From the NCBI GenBank assembly GCA_045635745.1, contig JAZTWG010000053.1, positions 21,121 through 85,120 on the forward strand: a stretch of DNA of 64,000 bases, read 5' to 3'. The position numbers and the translations under genes are program-made. This stretch comes from SIG78 sp045635745 (GTDB lineage Bacteria > Verrucomicrobiota > Lentisphaeria > Victivallales > Victivallaceae). This document shows, one piece after another, positions 14,827 to 24,566 of this stretch (positions are counted from its first letter, which is position 1; every line of letters starts with the position of its first letter). The notes under the pieces were generated by a model. That model searched no databases. It saw only the letters and a program-made list of their open reading frames with translations, and had not been told where the DNA came from.

Positions 14827-16185
14827 TCACTTGCCGATGCAGAAACGCGAAAATATTTCGTCCAGCAGATCCGGCTCCACCGTTTCGCCCACGATCTTGC
14901 CGACTTCCACCAATGCCAGTCGCAAATTGGCCGAGGCCAGTTCCCAGTTGCCGGCGGTGATTTCGTTTTCAGCCGGTTCAAGCATGCTTTCAGCGGTTTG
15001 CAACAAAGCCAGATGGCGGGCATTTACCGCTGCGGGCGTGTCGGCACCGTTGCCATCGCCCTGCCAGACAGTTTGTTCAAAAATATCCAGCAAAGCATCG
15101 AGATTTTTTCCGGTTTGAGCCGAAATTTTTACCGTTTTAACTTCCGCTATTTCCGGCAGAACTCTTTCCGGTGCCAGATCCAGCTTGTTCCAGACGGCAA
15201 TGGTCTGTTGGAAATTGCCGGAGAGATTCTGTTTGAATTCCGCTGCTTCCAGCTCAAGATCTTCTGCCGAGGCATCCAGCAGATAAAATACGATTTGCGA
15301 CTGCTTGATCGCTGCTTTGGCCCGTTCGATCCCCAAAGCTTCGATTTCGTCATCGGAGTCGCGCAAGCCGGCGGTATCGGTTATTTCCACAGGTATATTG
15401 CGTAAAACGGCACTTTCCGCCAGTGTGTCGCGGGTGGTTCCGGGTATGGCACTTACGATCGCGCGGTCAATGCCCAGCAGGGCGTTGAGCAGACTGGATT
15501 TGCCTGCATTGGGTTTACCGGCAAGTGTTATGCGCACGCCCTGCCGCAAAACCGCTCCGGCATGGGCCGAGGCAATCAAATGCTGCAGCGAACTCCGGGC
15601 GGAGGAGAGTTTTTCCAGCAATATGGAGTTGTCGTCAAAGTCCAGTTCCTCGTCGGGAAAATCCAGCCTTGATTCACAATCCGATGCCAGCAAAAGCAGT
15701 TGTTCGCGTATATCGTTTACGGTGTTGGAAAGCGACCCTTCCAACTGCCGCAGCGCCAGATTGAGTGTGGCATCGCTGGAAGCTGTTATCACATCGCCCA
15801 CCGCCTCGGCCTGCGCCAGATCGAGTTTGCCATTGATAAAAGCACGCATGGTGAATTCGCCGGGTTCGGCAGAACGCACATTGCTCTGACGCAAAACCGC
15901 ATCCAGTGTACGGCGTATGACAGCTGCACCGCCATGGCAATGCAGTTCCACAACATCTTCTCCGGTGTAGCTGTGCGGACCGGGCATATAGACCGCCAGC
16001 GCCGGCTCTCCCGGATCTCCGATCAGACCGTAGAGCATTACACGCGCATTGCTTTTGCACAAAGATCTTCTGCCGCGCCAGACATTTTGCGCCACGCTCA
16101 AAGCGTTATCGCCGGAAATGCGCACAATATTGATCGCACCGCCGGGGGCGGTGGCAACTGCGGCAATGGTATCGACTGTATTCAT
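14827..16185 (-). CDS. mnmE: tRNA modification GTPase MnmE
   Basis: With MnmG it installs the cmnm5 group on U34 of several tRNAs. The N-terminal folate-binding domain is followed by helical regions and an inserted G domain: G1 G-K-P-N-A-G-K-S at 223-230, then P-G-T-T-R-D, D-T-A-G-L-R and N-K-L-D. It ends in the diagnostic C-I-G-K (C449). I choose ATG 16185 with GGGA 6 nt upstream; the TTG four codons earlier contains that GGGA. 452 aa, normal for the family. Confidence 0.95.
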   Translation of the reverse strand: MNTVDTIAAVATAPGGAINIVRISGDNALSVAQNVWRGRRSLCKSNARVMLYGLIGDPGEPALAVYMPGPHSYTGEDVVELHCHGGAAVIRRTLDAVLRQSNVRSAEPGEFTMRAFINGKLDLAQAEAVGDVITASSDATLNLALRQLEGSLSNTVNDIREQLLLLASDCESRLDFPDEELDFDDNSILLEKLSSARSSLQHLIASAHAGAVLRQGVRITLAGKPNAGKSSLLNALLGIDRAIVSAIPGTTRDTLAESAVLRNIPVEITDTAGLRDSDDEIEALGIERAKAAIKQSQIVFYLLDASAEDLELEAAEFKQNLSGNFQQTIAVWNKLDLAPERVLPEIAEVKTVKISAQTGKNLDALLDIFEQTVWQGDGNGADTPAAVNARHLALLQTAESMLEPAENEITAGNWELASANLRLALVEVGKIVGETVEPDLLDEIFSRFCIGK

Positions 16186-16219
16186 AAAAAATCCCAACAG
16201 AAAAATTAGTTTTCCCGGT

Positions 16220-16247
16220 AATATAACGCAAAATTGTTATCTTGCAA
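16220..16247 (-). promoter_or_regulatory. mnmE promoter
   Basis: On the minus strand TTGCAA (16242-16247), 16-nt spacer, TATATT (16220-16225). It lies in the divergent mnmE/leuS region; the leuS promoter itself is less clear (TATATT near 16280 without a good -35). Confidence 0.6.
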
Positions 16248-16327
16248 GGTTTTTTTATGGCAAAAGTAAGTTAAGAGGTTATATTATAACGTATTTATTT
16301 AAACACATAATAGAAAAGGATTCTATC

Positions 16328-18886
16328 ATGAGCGAGTACGATTTCAAAAGAATTGAGCCCAAGTGGCAGGCACGCTGGGACAAAGAAAAACCTTTCAAGG
16401 CGCTGGACTTTTCCGACAAACCCAAATATTATGCGTTAGATATGTTTCCTTATCCCTCCGGGGCAGGGCTGCATGTGGGGCATCCGGAAGGCTATACTGC
16501 TACTGACATCATCTGCCGCTACAAGCGCATGAAGGGGTTTAACGTTCTGCACCCGATGGGTTGGGATGCATTCGGTCTGCCCGCCGAACAGTACGCGGTG
16601 GAAACCGGTACGCACCCGGAAATCACTACCAAGAAAAACGTGGACCACTTCCGCGAACAGATCAAAGCTCTGGGGTTCAGCTACGACTGGGATCGTGAAA
16701 TCAATACTACCGACAAAAATTACTACAAGTGGACCCAGTGGATCTTTATGCAGCTGCACAAAAAAGATCTGGCTTATCTCGATGAAGTGGCGGTAAACTG
16801 GTGCCCCGCACTGGGGACGGTGCTTGCCAACGAAGAAGTCATCAACGGCCGGAGCGAACGCGGCAATCACCCCGTGGAACGCCGCCCCATGAAGCAGTGG
16901 ATGTTCAAGATCACCGAATATGCCGAACGTCTGCTCGAAGATCTCGACGATCTGGATTGGCCCGAAGGCATCAAAGAAATGCAGCGCAACTGGATCGGTA
17001 AGTCCACCGGTGCGGAAGTTACTTTCAAGATCGCCGATACCGATAAAACCGTAACGGTTTACACCACCCGCCCCGATACACTTTTCGGCGCTACTTACAT
17101 GGTTTTGGCTCCTGAACACGCGCTGGTCGATGCCATTACTTCTGCCGATTGCCGGGCTACGGTCGATGCCTACCGCAAGGCCGCCGCACTCAAGAGCGAT
17201 CTTGACCGTACTGAACTTGCTACCGAAAAGACCGGCGCATTTACCGGCGCTTACGCGATCAATCCGGTCAACGGAGTCAAGATCCCGATCTGGATCGCCG
17301 ACTATGTGCTGGCAAGTTACGGTACCGGTGCGATCATGGCGGTGCCGGCGCACGATACGCGCGACTTTGAATTTGCCACGGTTTTCAATCTGCCGATCAA
17401 GTGCATCATTCAGCCCGATGCCGCCGAAGCCGCCGCCGAAAAAGCCGATGTGGAAGCTATCCTTGCCGGTAAAGCCTGTTGGGCGGGCGCCGGTGTGATG
17501 ATGAATTCGGCCAATGCTGAAGGTCTTGACCTCAATGGTCTGCCGGTGGAAAAGAGCAAGAAAGCCGCTACCGACTGGCTCGCTGCCCGCGGAGAAGGCA
17601 AAGAATCCACCAAGTACAAACTCCGCGACTGGCTCTTCAGCCGTCAGCGTTACTGGGGTGAAGCATTCCCGATCATTCACTACGAAGATGGCTCCATTGA
17701 GCTGGTTGATGAATCCGAACTGCCGGTCGCGCTGCCGGAAATGGACGATTTCAAACCCTCCGGCACCGGCGAACCGCCGCTGGCCAAAGCCAAAAACTGG
17801 GTGGAATACACCAATCCGCGCGATGGCAGAAAAGGACGCCGCGAAACCAATACCATGCCCCAATGGGCGGGATCCTGCTGGTACTATCTGCGCTATATCG
17901 ACGCTTGCAACAACGATAAAGCCTGGGATCCGGCAAAAGAAAAATACTGGATGCCGGTGGATCTTTACGTTGGCGGTGCCGAGCACGCGGTGCTGCACTT
18001 GCTCTACGCGCGTTTCTGGCACAAAGTGCTGTTCGATCTCGGATTTGTTTCCACCAAAGAACCTTTCCAGAAACTTATCAATCAGGGGATGATCCTGGGT
18101 ATTTCCTACAAAGATACCCGCGGGGTGCTGGTGCCGACCAACGAAGTGGAATTCACCTCCGAAGGGCCGGTGCGTAAATCTGACGGCGAAAAACTCGTGG
18201 AGTTTCCCGCCAAGATGTCCAAGAGTTTGCGCAACGTGGTCAATCCCGACGATATTATTGATGAATATGGTGCCGACAGTATGCGTTTGTACGAAATGTT
18301 CATGGGCGCACTCGAAGCGGTCAAACCGTGGAACACTGCCGGTGTGGAAGGCGTGCACCGCTTCCTCAAACGAGTTTATCGTGTGATCACCGAAACTCCG
18401 ATTGTGGATAAACCCTGCGATAAGGATCTGGAATTTGTTTTGCATTGTTCGATCAAAAAGGTCGGCAAAGATATTGAAACATTCAACTTCAATACCGCAA
18501 TCAGTCAGCTTATGGTGCTGACCAATACCTTGAGCGAACTCAAAGAGATCCCGCGCGAAGCTGCCGAAGCGCTGGTACAGATGCTGGCACCCTTTGCACC
18601 GCATGTGGGTGAAGAACTCTGGGAATTCCTCGGCCATAACGAAACGATCACCTATGTGCCGTTCCCGGCGTATGACGAAAGCAAAACCAAACTCTCCGAA
18701 GTTGACGTGCTGGTTCAGGTGCTTGGCAAGCCCAAAGCTCACGTTATGATGCCCGCCGAAGCGGATAACGATGCCATGACTGAACTGGCATTGAAAAATG
18801 CCGATGTGCAGGCGGCGATCGCCGGCAAAAATGTGGTTAAAGTCATTTGCGTGAAAGGCCGTCTGGTCAATATTGTGGTCAAATAA
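16328..18886 (+). CDS. leuS: Leucyl-tRNA synthetase
   Basis: Class I aminoacyl-tRNA synthetase charging tRNA-Leu, 852 residues. HIGH-type motif H-V-G-H at 49-52 within P-Y-P-S-G-A-G-L-H-V-G-H, KMSKS near 629-633, and a CP1 editing domain with T-T-R-P-D-T-L-F-G-A-T-Y and the catalytic-Asp region. Start at ATG 16328 with AAGGA 7 nt upstream; the frame is open further upstream only because it runs into the mnmE region. Followed after 14 nt by a TSUP permease. Confidence 0.95.
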   Translation: MSEYDFKRIEPKWQARWDKEKPFKALDFSDKPKYYALDMFPYPSGAGLHVGHPEGYTATDIICRYKRMKGFNVLHPMGWDAFGLPAEQYAVETGTHPEITTKKNVDHFREQIKALGFSYDWDREINTTDKNYYKWTQWIFMQLHKKDLAYLDEVAVNWCPALGTVLANEEVINGRSERGNHPVERRPMKQWMFKITEYAERLLEDLDDLDWPEGIKEMQRNWIGKSTGAEVTFKIADTDKTVTVYTTRPDTLFGATYMVLAPEHALVDAITSADCRATVDAYRKAAALKSDLDRTELATEKTGAFTGAYAINPVNGVKIPIWIADYVLASYGTGAIMAVPAHDTRDFEFATVFNLPIKCIIQPDAAEAAAEKADVEAILAGKACWAGAGVMMNSANAEGLDLNGLPVEKSKKAATDWLAARGEGKESTKYKLRDWLFSRQRYWGEAFPIIHYEDGSIELVDESELPVALPEMDDFKPSGTGEPPLAKAKNWVEYTNPRDGRKGRRETNTMPQWAGSCWYYLRYIDACNNDKAWDPAKEKYWMPVDLYVGGAEHAVLHLLYARFWHKVLFDLGFVSTKEPFQKLINQGMILGISYKDTRGVLVPTNEVEFTSEGPVRKSDGEKLVEFPAKMSKSLRNVVNPDDIIDEYGADSMRLYEMFMGALEAVKPWNTAGVEGVHRFLKRVYRVITETPIVDKPCDKDLEFVLHCSIKKVGKDIETFNFNTAISQLMVLTNTLSELKEIPREAAEALVQMLAPFAPHVGEELWEFLGHNETITYVPFPAYDESKTKLSEVDVLVQVLGKPKAHVMMPAEADNDAMTELALKNADVQAAIAGKNVVKVICVKGRLVNIVVK

Positions 18887-18900
18887 CGGAGCAATAGAGC

Positions 18901-19683
18901 ATGTTTGAGTGGATGTTCGGGGATTTTTCGTGGCTGCAGATTGCGGTAATGGCACTTGGTGCGATCATTATCGGGATCAATAAAACCGCTATTCCGGCGC
19001 TGGGTGCGCTGGCGGTGGTTATGTTTACGCAGTTTTTCGATCCGGCAACCGCATCGGCGGCAGTTCTACCGCTTTTGTGCGTGGGCGATGTGCTGGCGGT
19101 TATCTGGTACCGGCGGTCGGCGAATTGGAAATTTGTTCTGAATCTGCTGCCGTGGGCGCTGGTCGGTCTGCTGCTTGGTATGGTGGTGGTACGTTGTATC
19201 AGCAACACCAATGTGCTGGGGGTGGTCATTGGTGCGATAATTCTCGGTGTGCAGCTTTTGAGCTTGACCAAGGGTAAATTTCAGAAGAAGATAGATGAAT
19301 GGCGCGGCAGTATCGGTATGGCGGCAACATTCGGTATTCTTGCCGGATTCACCACGCAGGTGGCCAATGCGGCCGGACCGGTGATGGCGATCTATCTGGT
19401 GCTGATGAAATTTTCCAAAGAAGAATATATCGGGTCTGCCGCATGGTATTTTCTGATTCTCAACTGGCTGAAACTGCCGCTGTTTGCTCTGGACGGCAGA
19501 TTGACTCTGGACGTGTTGAAAATCGTACCCGGCATGGTGATTTTCCTGATCATCGGTGCGGCAGCAGGTATATTGCTGCTGAAAAATATCTCGCAAAAAA
19601 GCTTTACCAGAATAATTCAGGTACTTACCTGTCTTTGTGCATTGCGTCTTTTGTGGATGAGTATAAGCAAGATGCTCGGGTAA
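18901..19683 (+). CDS. TSUP-family (TauE/SafE) membrane permease
   Basis: A 260-residue polytopic protein, about eight hydrophobic segments, with the TSUP features G-I-N-K-T-A-I-P near the N-terminus and the repeated half containing G-F-T-T-Q-V-A-N-A-A-G-P-V. Family members move sulfite, sulfonates, sulfoacetate or similar anions; the substrate here is unknown. GGAG lies 9 nt before the ATG. Likely co-transcribed with leuS; a strong terminator follows. Confidence 0.85.
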   Translation: MFEWMFGDFSWLQIAVMALGAIIIGINKTAIPALGALAVVMFTQFFDPATASAAVLPLLCVGDVLAVIWYRRSANWKFVLNLLPWALVGLLLGMVVVRCISNTNVLGVVIGAIILGVQLLSLTKGKFQKKIDEWRGSIGMAATFGILAGFTTQVANAAGPVMAIYLVLMKFSKEEYIGSAAWYFLILNWLKLPLFALDGRLTLDVLKIVPGMVIFLIIGAAAGILLLKNISQKSFTRIIQVLTCLCALRLLWMSISKMLG

Positions 19684-19704
19684 AATATCTTTTATAATAC
19701 AAAA

Positions 19705-19743
19705 CGACCGGCAAGCGTAAAATGCTCTGCCGGTTGTTTTTTT
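19705..19743 (+). terminator. Intrinsic terminator after the TSUP gene
   Basis: Stem accggca (19707-19713) with tgccggt (19728-19734), inner agc/gct pairing, then a run of T from 19737. Confidence 0.8.
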
Positions 19744-19759
19744 GTTTCAGAAATTTATC

Positions 19760-20620
19760 TTACTGCACTTTGAATTCCGGATAGTGGTTGAGGATAAATC
19801 CGGTCAGCGGAGTGGGGTCATCCAGCCCGTGCGGGTGATGCCCGTAGAGATCGCGGCGGATAACTTGGATATTGCCGCCGGCTTTGAGCAATCTTTCTTC
19901 AAAAACGTCGATATTGGTTTCCGGATTTACCGATTGATCCTGTCCGCTGCGGATCGCCAGGATCGGTATGCGTTTTTCAGCGATCCGCTGATAGTTATTA
20001 AGCGGATTTTTTGGGTGATTTTTCAGCTCTTCCGGAGTGTTTACATTATATGCTTTGTAATGTTTGGCCGTTTCGTTCCGCAGAAATTCTTTCAAGCCTT
20101 CCGGCGAATTCTGCAAATCACGTTCAGCGGTAAATGCAAGGCTGCATACCGGCGCATCCAGATAGATCGCGCCCACGGTTTCCGGGTGTTCTGCCGCCCA
20201 GCGCAGTGAAAAAAGTCCGCCGTAGCTCATGCCGATAAGGGCGGCTTTTTTGTGAAAGTGCATACTCTGCAGCAGCGCGTAGAATTTTTCGAGCTTTTTT
20301 ACTCCTTCATCGTTCATATAAGTAGCAAATACATCGAAATGAACATGATGAAAACCCCGCTCCAGCAACTGCAGTGCCGGTGTGCGCGGCACAAATGCTT
20401 CTGCCCATTGCAGACACCAGCTCCACGGCAGCCCCGGTGCCGGGTGAGGAGGTTCCACGATAAAACCTTTGCCGAATTCCGTTTCAAAATTATGCCGCCG
20501 GTAGCCGTACCACTCCACAGTTTCGCCCGCCGGATAATTGATATGATTTTCGGCACTGAAAAGATATTTTTCTTTGCCCGCGCTGGTCAGCGCGGAATAG
20601 GTCATACTGTTTTTCGCCAT
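19760..20620 (-). CDS. Alpha/beta hydrolase
   Basis: A 286-residue cytoplasmic alpha/beta-hydrolase. The nucleophile elbow is G-M-S132-Y-G-G; the acid is probably D228 in S-G-Q-D-Q-S-V-N and the base a His of G-H-H-P-H-G (261-264). No signal peptide. Substrate unknown: candidates are esters, acyl-sugars or peptides. GGGAGC lies 7 nt before the ATG. It sits 19 nt downstream of an MFS transporter on the same strand, suggesting uptake followed by hydrolysis of the transported compound. Confidence 0.8.
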   Translation of the reverse strand: MAKNSMTYSALTSAGKEKYLFSAENHINYPAGETVEWYGYRRHNFETEFGKGFIVEPPHPAPGLPWSWCLQWAEAFVPRTPALQLLERGFHHVHFDVFATYMNDEGVKKLEKFYALLQSMHFHKKAALIGMSYGGLFSLRWAAEHPETVGAIYLDAPVCSLAFTAERDLQNSPEGLKEFLRNETAKHYKAYNVNTPEELKNHPKNPLNNYQRIAEKRIPILAIRSGQDQSVNPETNIDVFEERLLKAGGNIQVIRRDLYGHHPHGLDDPTPLTGFILNHYPEFKVQ

Positions 20621-20639
20621 TTTTTTGCTCCCTGATATT

Positions 20640-21890
20640 TCAATTTGATTGTTTGTGACAGGTTTCCGGCATCAGGCAGGCTGCAATAAAACTGATCACC
20701 GCCCCGATCAGGAAAAAGCTGTATACTGCCTGATAAGCTTCAAGTGAAAATGCCAGCGATCCGGCTTGCGTCGGAAAGGCTTTGAGGATATATCCGGTAA
20801 TATTTTGATACATGGATATAAAGACAAAGGCCATAAAATTGATAAATGCTACCGACATGCCAACATATTTTTCATCGTTGAGTTCTTTGGCCACGGTGCT
20901 GAAGATTGCAAAAAATCCCGCCGGAAATGCGGTACATACCGCTGCTGCGATAAACCATATTCCTGAAAGCGAAGCGGCAAAAACATATTTGGCCAGCAAT
21001 ATACCCGTCAGTGAAAACGCAGTCCCCAGCAGAATGACCAGTTTGCGCCGGTTGCCGAAAAGTTTGAGTATGATATTTACCACTACATTGTTTACTGCCA
21101 CGATCACGGTCAGGCTCATGATGCACGCTGCTGCTTTGCCTGAACTGAAGTGGAAAAGGTCAATAAATATTTTCTGCCCGATCTGCCCCACCAGCGCATA
21201 ATAAGTGCCGTATACTGCTGCACAGGCAAAGCAGCTTATCCAGAGTCTGTGATTTTTTATCATTACATAAAGCGGTTCCAGAGTCTGCCCACCGATAACC
21301 GGTTTTATCGTGCCGCGCATACAGCAGATGATGATCAGCATGGGGATCAATGCAACTGTTCCCGGCGTGATCATAGCCATTTGCCACCCAACTGTTTCCA
21401 CCAGTTTTACCATCGGCATTGTGCCGGTGGTCGGGCCGAGATAGCTGAAAAGCAGCACTGCCCCAAGCGCAATGCTGAATTTGCCCGGAAACAGGTCTCC
21501 CAGCAGTTTGGCTACACCCAGAAAAATCGTACCCGCACCGAATCCGGTTATCACCCGGAACAGCAGCATAAGGTAATAATTGCTCATCAATGGAAAGATG
21601 ATCGTTCCGGCGGCGAACATGCTTCCGCCGATAAGCAGTATGCGTACCCCGCCGTAGCGGTCGGAAAAACACCCCATCACCAGCTGACTTGCGGCGTAGG
21701 AGTAGAGAAAAGCCGCTCCCAGCGAGGATATTTTTGTTACATCCATATTCATTTTCAAAAGATCCTGAAAGATCGTGGCTGGAATCAGCACTTTGGCCAT
21801 ACTGGTCAGAAAAAAGATCAATATGCCGCAGAAAAGAATAAACATTTTCTTTTGCCGCAGTACATTATCGGACAAAACTTCTGAAGACAT
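20640..21890 (-). CDS. MFS transporter
   Basis: A 416-residue major facilitator with about twelve hydrophobic segments. The loop 2-3 motif appears as G-C-F-S-D-R-Y-G-G-V-R, and G-A-G-T-I-F-L-G in helix 4-5. The general shape is that of the organic-anion/sugar-phosphate group; the substrate is unknown. ATG 21890 is chosen with AGGAG 5 nt upstream. Upstream partner of the alpha/beta hydrolase. Confidence 0.85.
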   Translation of the reverse strand: MSSEVLSDNVLRQKKMFILFCGILIFFLTSMAKVLIPATIFQDLLKMNMDVTKISSLGAAFLYSYAASQLVMGCFSDRYGGVRILLIGGSMFAAGTIIFPLMSNYYLMLLFRVITGFGAGTIFLGVAKLLGDLFPGKFSIALGAVLLFSYLGPTTGTMPMVKLVETVGWQMAMITPGTVALIPMLIIICCMRGTIKPVIGGQTLEPLYVMIKNHRLWISCFACAAVYGTYYALVGQIGQKIFIDLFHFSSGKAAACIMSLTVIVAVNNVVVNIILKLFGNRRKLVILLGTAFSLTGILLAKYVFAASLSGIWFIAAAVCTAFPAGFFAIFSTVAKELNDEKYVGMSVAFINFMAFVFISMYQNITGYILKAFPTQAGSLAFSLEAYQAVYSFFLIGAVISFIAACLMPETCHKQSN

Positions 21891-21921
21891 AAAAACTCCT
21901 GATTGCATCGTTGATTGATTT

Positions 21922-21949
21922 ACTATACAATATATTCAGCTTTTTTCAA
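21922..21949 (-). promoter_or_regulatory. Promoter of the MFS-hydrolase operon
   Basis: Minus strand TTGAAA (21944-21949), 16-nt spacer, TATAGT (21922-21927). Confidence 0.6.
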
Positions 21950-22000
21950 ACTTCTTTGCCGTGGGGGCGACCGGTTTCGGGTTTTTTTACAGATTTTTTT

Positions 22001-22029
22001 TTGACAACTTGATTTTACCGCATTATATT
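22001..22029 (+). promoter_or_regulatory. Promoter of the AllA-like gene
   Basis: Perfect TTGACA (22001-22006), 17-nt spacer, TATATT (22024-22029). Confidence 0.7.
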
Positions 22030-22102
22030 GTGAATGTTCTTCCGGCAAACTCTCTTTGCGGATAGAAAGAGCATTGGAATTTTATCAACCCAGGAGTTTA
22101 TG

Positions 22103-22606
22103 ATGAAAAAAATCAAAGTTCAGCAGCTTTCACGCGATTCTTTCCACAAATTCGGCGATTATGCAATGCTTATCGATCCGTTGAGTGAACCGGCTACCGG
22201 AGCCAAGGATGCCACGGTGGCGTTTTTCCGCGATATGCTGCCGGTGGAACTCGGCGGTGCTGCTCCCTCGTTTTCCACTTGCCGCATCATGCCCCGGGAT
22301 ATGGTGGTAACCGATGCCGAATATCATAATTTTACCTGTGAAGCAGCTATGCCGCTGGATCAGGATGCGATCATCTGGGTGGCGCCCGCCGGTGCTTCCA
22401 TGGAATTGAATGCCGATGAGGTCGAAGCTTTTTATGTGCCGCAGGGCACGATCGTAAAATTGCGTCCCGGAGTATGGCATCACGCGCTTTTTGCTGTGGA
22501 AAACCGGCCGCTCAATGTTATGATTGTACTGCCGGAGCGTGCTTATCTCAACGATATTCACTGCGTAAGTGTACCCGCTGAAGATCAGGTTATGGTTGAA
22601 GCATAA
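22103..22606 (+). CDS. Ureidoglycolate-lyase-like (AllA-type) cupin protein
   Basis: A 167-residue cupin-like protein. Features shared with ureidoglycolate lyase: E-Y-H-N-F-T-C-E (metal-site histidine region), W-V-A-P-A-G, and V-P-Q-G-T-I-V-K-L-R-P-G-V-W-H-H-A-L-F. AllA releases urea from ureidoglycolate, but no other allantoin or purine-degradation gene is visible here, so a related lyase or sugar-binding role is equally possible. Two ATGs stand in tandem (22100, 22103); AGGAG favours the second. Monocistronic, with its own promoter and terminator. Confidence 0.65.
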   Translation: MKKIKVQQLSRDSFHKFGDYAMLIDPLSEPATGAKDATVAFFRDMLPVELGGAAPSFSTCRIMPRDMVVTDAEYHNFTCEAAMPLDQDAIIWVAPAGASMELNADEVEAFYVPQGTIVKLRPGVWHHALFAVENRPLNVMIVLPERAYLNDIHCVSVPAEDQVMVEA

Positions 22607-22633
22607 CGCTTTTGTGCAAATATAACAGAAACA

Positions 22634-22678
22634 GGCTGTGGCAAAACCTCAAAACAGGTTGGCTGCAGCCCATTTTTT
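22634..22678 (+). terminator. Terminator of the AllA-like gene
   Basis: ggctg (22634-22638) pairs with cagcc (22666-22670), with an inner aacc/ggtt stem, followed by a T-run (22673-22678). Its left arm is a near copy of the repeat GGCTGTTGCAAAA found at 22781. Confidence 0.65.
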
Positions 22679-22780
22679 GCACAGCATATATTTCCGGTAA
22701 CATTTTGTGAAGTGTTCTGAAAAATCAATATGAAATAAACCGGATCATTTGTTATATCTTATTTATTAAAAATAAGTTGG

Positions 22781-22898
22781 GGCTGTTGCAAAAATGCCGA
22801 AAGTCAACAGCAACAAGCGCGGTCAGCGCCCGTCTTCATTGTATTACGCCGCGGGTGCTGTTGGTTAGCTGCATTATGTCTGGAGTTTTGCAACAGCC
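22781..22898. repeat. Inverted copies of GGCTGTTGCAAAA
   Basis: GGCTGTTGCAAAA at 22781-22793 and its exact complement at 22886-22898, 92 nt apart. The same 13-mer occurs at 48085-48097. The enclosed DNA has no convincing gene. This is the main content of the 399-bp gap between 22606 and 23006. Confidence 0.6.
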
Positions 22899-22922
22899 TC
22901 TGCAAAAGTTTTTGGCAGATGG

Positions 22923-22962
22923 GGGTGGGGAAAAGAACCTTTTTCAAAAAAAGTTTTTTCCC
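22923..22962. terminator. Terminator-like hairpin between convergent genes
   Basis: ggggaaaagaac (from about 22926) pairs with gttttttcccc (to about 22962) around an AT-rich loop. It lies between the convergent AllA-like and metallophosphoesterase genes and could act in both directions. Confidence 0.5.
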
Positions 22963-23005
22963 CGCAAAAAAATTTGCAAACCACTCTGTCTGCTGATATG
23001 AGAAC

Positions 23006-24397
23006 TTACCGCTCAAAAATGAAGATATTGCGGGCTTCGCCGATGGCGTTTTCGTCAAAGTTCACTCCGGCGATCACCAACTGCAGGCGTTTGCCTTCTT
23101 TGGGTACTTTTACAAAGCTGCCGCGATACCCGAAATAACAGTTTTTCTTATATGTGAACCCATCGCATTTGATGACTTTGCCGCTGGCATCGAGAATTCT
23201 TGCGTGGATATTGAACGAACTCTCTTTGCCGACCGGCAGTACAGCCCGGATTGAAGCGATGATTTCCAGCGTTTTGCCGCCGACATCCGGGTGGTCGATA
23301 TCGATGATCTTGGACATGACCTTTCTGCCCCGTGCGTTTTTGCCCGGCAGCGTTATCAGATTGCCGTCGATCACAAAATCATCATTGCCGGTGCCGCTTT
23401 TCAGAGTATAGACATCACAAGCCCAGCGCCAGGGATATTTCGGATCGGGGGCAAACGGTTTGCTGTCAAGTATTTCTCTGTAATAGCGCTTGATGTTCTG
23501 CGCGGTAACTGCATCATCGCTCAAGATGCCGTCCAGCAGAATATTGGCGATCACCGGACCGTTTTCAGTCATGGTTACATAAGTTATATGGTCAAATTCG
23601 CCGTATTCCACCCCCCGCATCTGGGAAACACCACCGGCGGTGGCCAGCACATAATAATCATGGCCATCGCGCTTGAACTTTATGTAGTGATGCCAGTCGC
23701 CGGCAAAACAGGTGTATTTGCGCTGCTTCAGAACTTGCTGGATCCTGATATAAGCCGGGCTGATCCATGCGCTCGGATTATGCACAAAAACCATTGTCCA
23801 GCGCACTTTCGGATTCTTATTCAAAACATCGATTGCCCAATCGGCCTGCTGATCGGTGATACCCACTTGCGGCACGCGCGAGTCCCGGCCTTCCATACTG
23901 TTCAGGCAGATAAAGAGCACGTCTTTGTAAATGAAACTGTAGTAAGTGTTGGGGCCGGCAAATTCTTTCCAGACCATTGCGCTGTTGTCATTGGCACGCG
24001 GAAAACCTTTGCGGTTGACCGAGATATCGTGGTTGCCGGGCAGATAAAAGAAGGGAGCCTGCGATTTTGCAGTAAAGCTTGCCAGCTCTTTCCACTGTTC
24101 GCGCAAATGCCCGGGCGATTGTTTGGCGATGTCGGTCGGCCCCTGAATAAGGTCGCCGACGGTCATGATAAAATCAGGCTGGAGCGAATTGGCTTTTGTT
24201 ATTGCCTGTTCAAATATGCCCGGACGTTCGCTGCCGGTACGGTCGGGAATGATGATAAAGGAGAATTTTTCATCTCCGGCAATAAAATTTTCGTGTGTCC
24301 ACGGTTTTTTCCCTTCCGGCAGGGAGTGTTTGAAGTTTTCGCCGGCAATTAAAGCGGCTGCAGACAGCAATAAAGCCAAGAATAAAAATTTACGCAT
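23006..24397 (-). CDS. Secreted calcineurin-like metallophosphoesterase
   Basis: A 463-residue exported protein: signal peptide M-R-K-F-L-F-L-A-L-L-L-S-A-A-A-L-I-A-G (1-19), metallophosphoesterase domain (about 40-280), and a C-terminal beta-rich part. Metal motifs: I-P-D-R-T-G at the first position (the usual D-x-H is D-R-T), G-D-L-I-Q-G, G-N-H-D, V-H-N-P and G-D-W-H-H-Y. The missing first histidine is unusual but the other ligands are present. ATG 24397 has AGGAG 6 nt upstream. Substrate unknown. Confidence 0.82.
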   Translation of the reverse strand: MRKFLFLALLLSAAALIAGENFKHSLPEGKKPWTHENFIAGDEKFSFIIIPDRTGSERPGIFEQAITKANSLQPDFIMTVGDLIQGPTDIAKQSPGHLREQWKELASFTAKSQAPFFYLPGNHDISVNRKGFPRANDNSAMVWKEFAGPNTYYSFIYKDVLFICLNSMEGRDSRVPQVGITDQQADWAIDVLNKNPKVRWTMVFVHNPSAWISPAYIRIQQVLKQRKYTCFAGDWHHYIKFKRDGHDYYVLATAGGVSQMRGVEYGEFDHITYVTMTENGPVIANILLDGILSDDAVTAQNIKRYYREILDSKPFAPDPKYPWRWACDVYTLKSGTGNDDFVIDGNLITLPGKNARGRKVMSKIIDIDHPDVGGKTLEIIASIRAVLPVGKESSFNIHARILDASGKVIKCDGFTYKKNCYFGYRGSFVKVPKEGKRLQLVIAGVNFDENAIGEARNIFIFER

Positions 24398-24442
24398 TAA
24401 AATCTCCTGTTTTGTTATTGTTTTCAATATTCTGTATTGCTT

Positions 24443-24471
24443 AATATACCATAAAAATCAGCTGGTGTCAA
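24443..24471 (-). promoter_or_regulatory. Promoter of the metallophosphoesterase gene
   Basis: Minus strand TTGACA (24466-24471), 17-nt spacer, TATATT (24443-24448). Confidence 0.7.
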
Positions 24472-24566
24472 GCCCTGGTGATTGGAGAAAAGTCCATAAT
24501 TTGCAAATATGTCGGGACAGGCGCGATTTGAAATGAAATTTTCATATATATTTAAACATTTTTTAT

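Noticed and set aside
16436..18955. 839-codon open frame antisense to leuS
   Set aside because: Same codon-bias artefact in a strongly expressed gene; low-complexity His/Phe/Gly-rich translation with no family resemblance.
22777..23001. 74-codon frame between convergent genes
   Set aside because: It lies over the inverted repeat and terminator hairpin and has no coding character.
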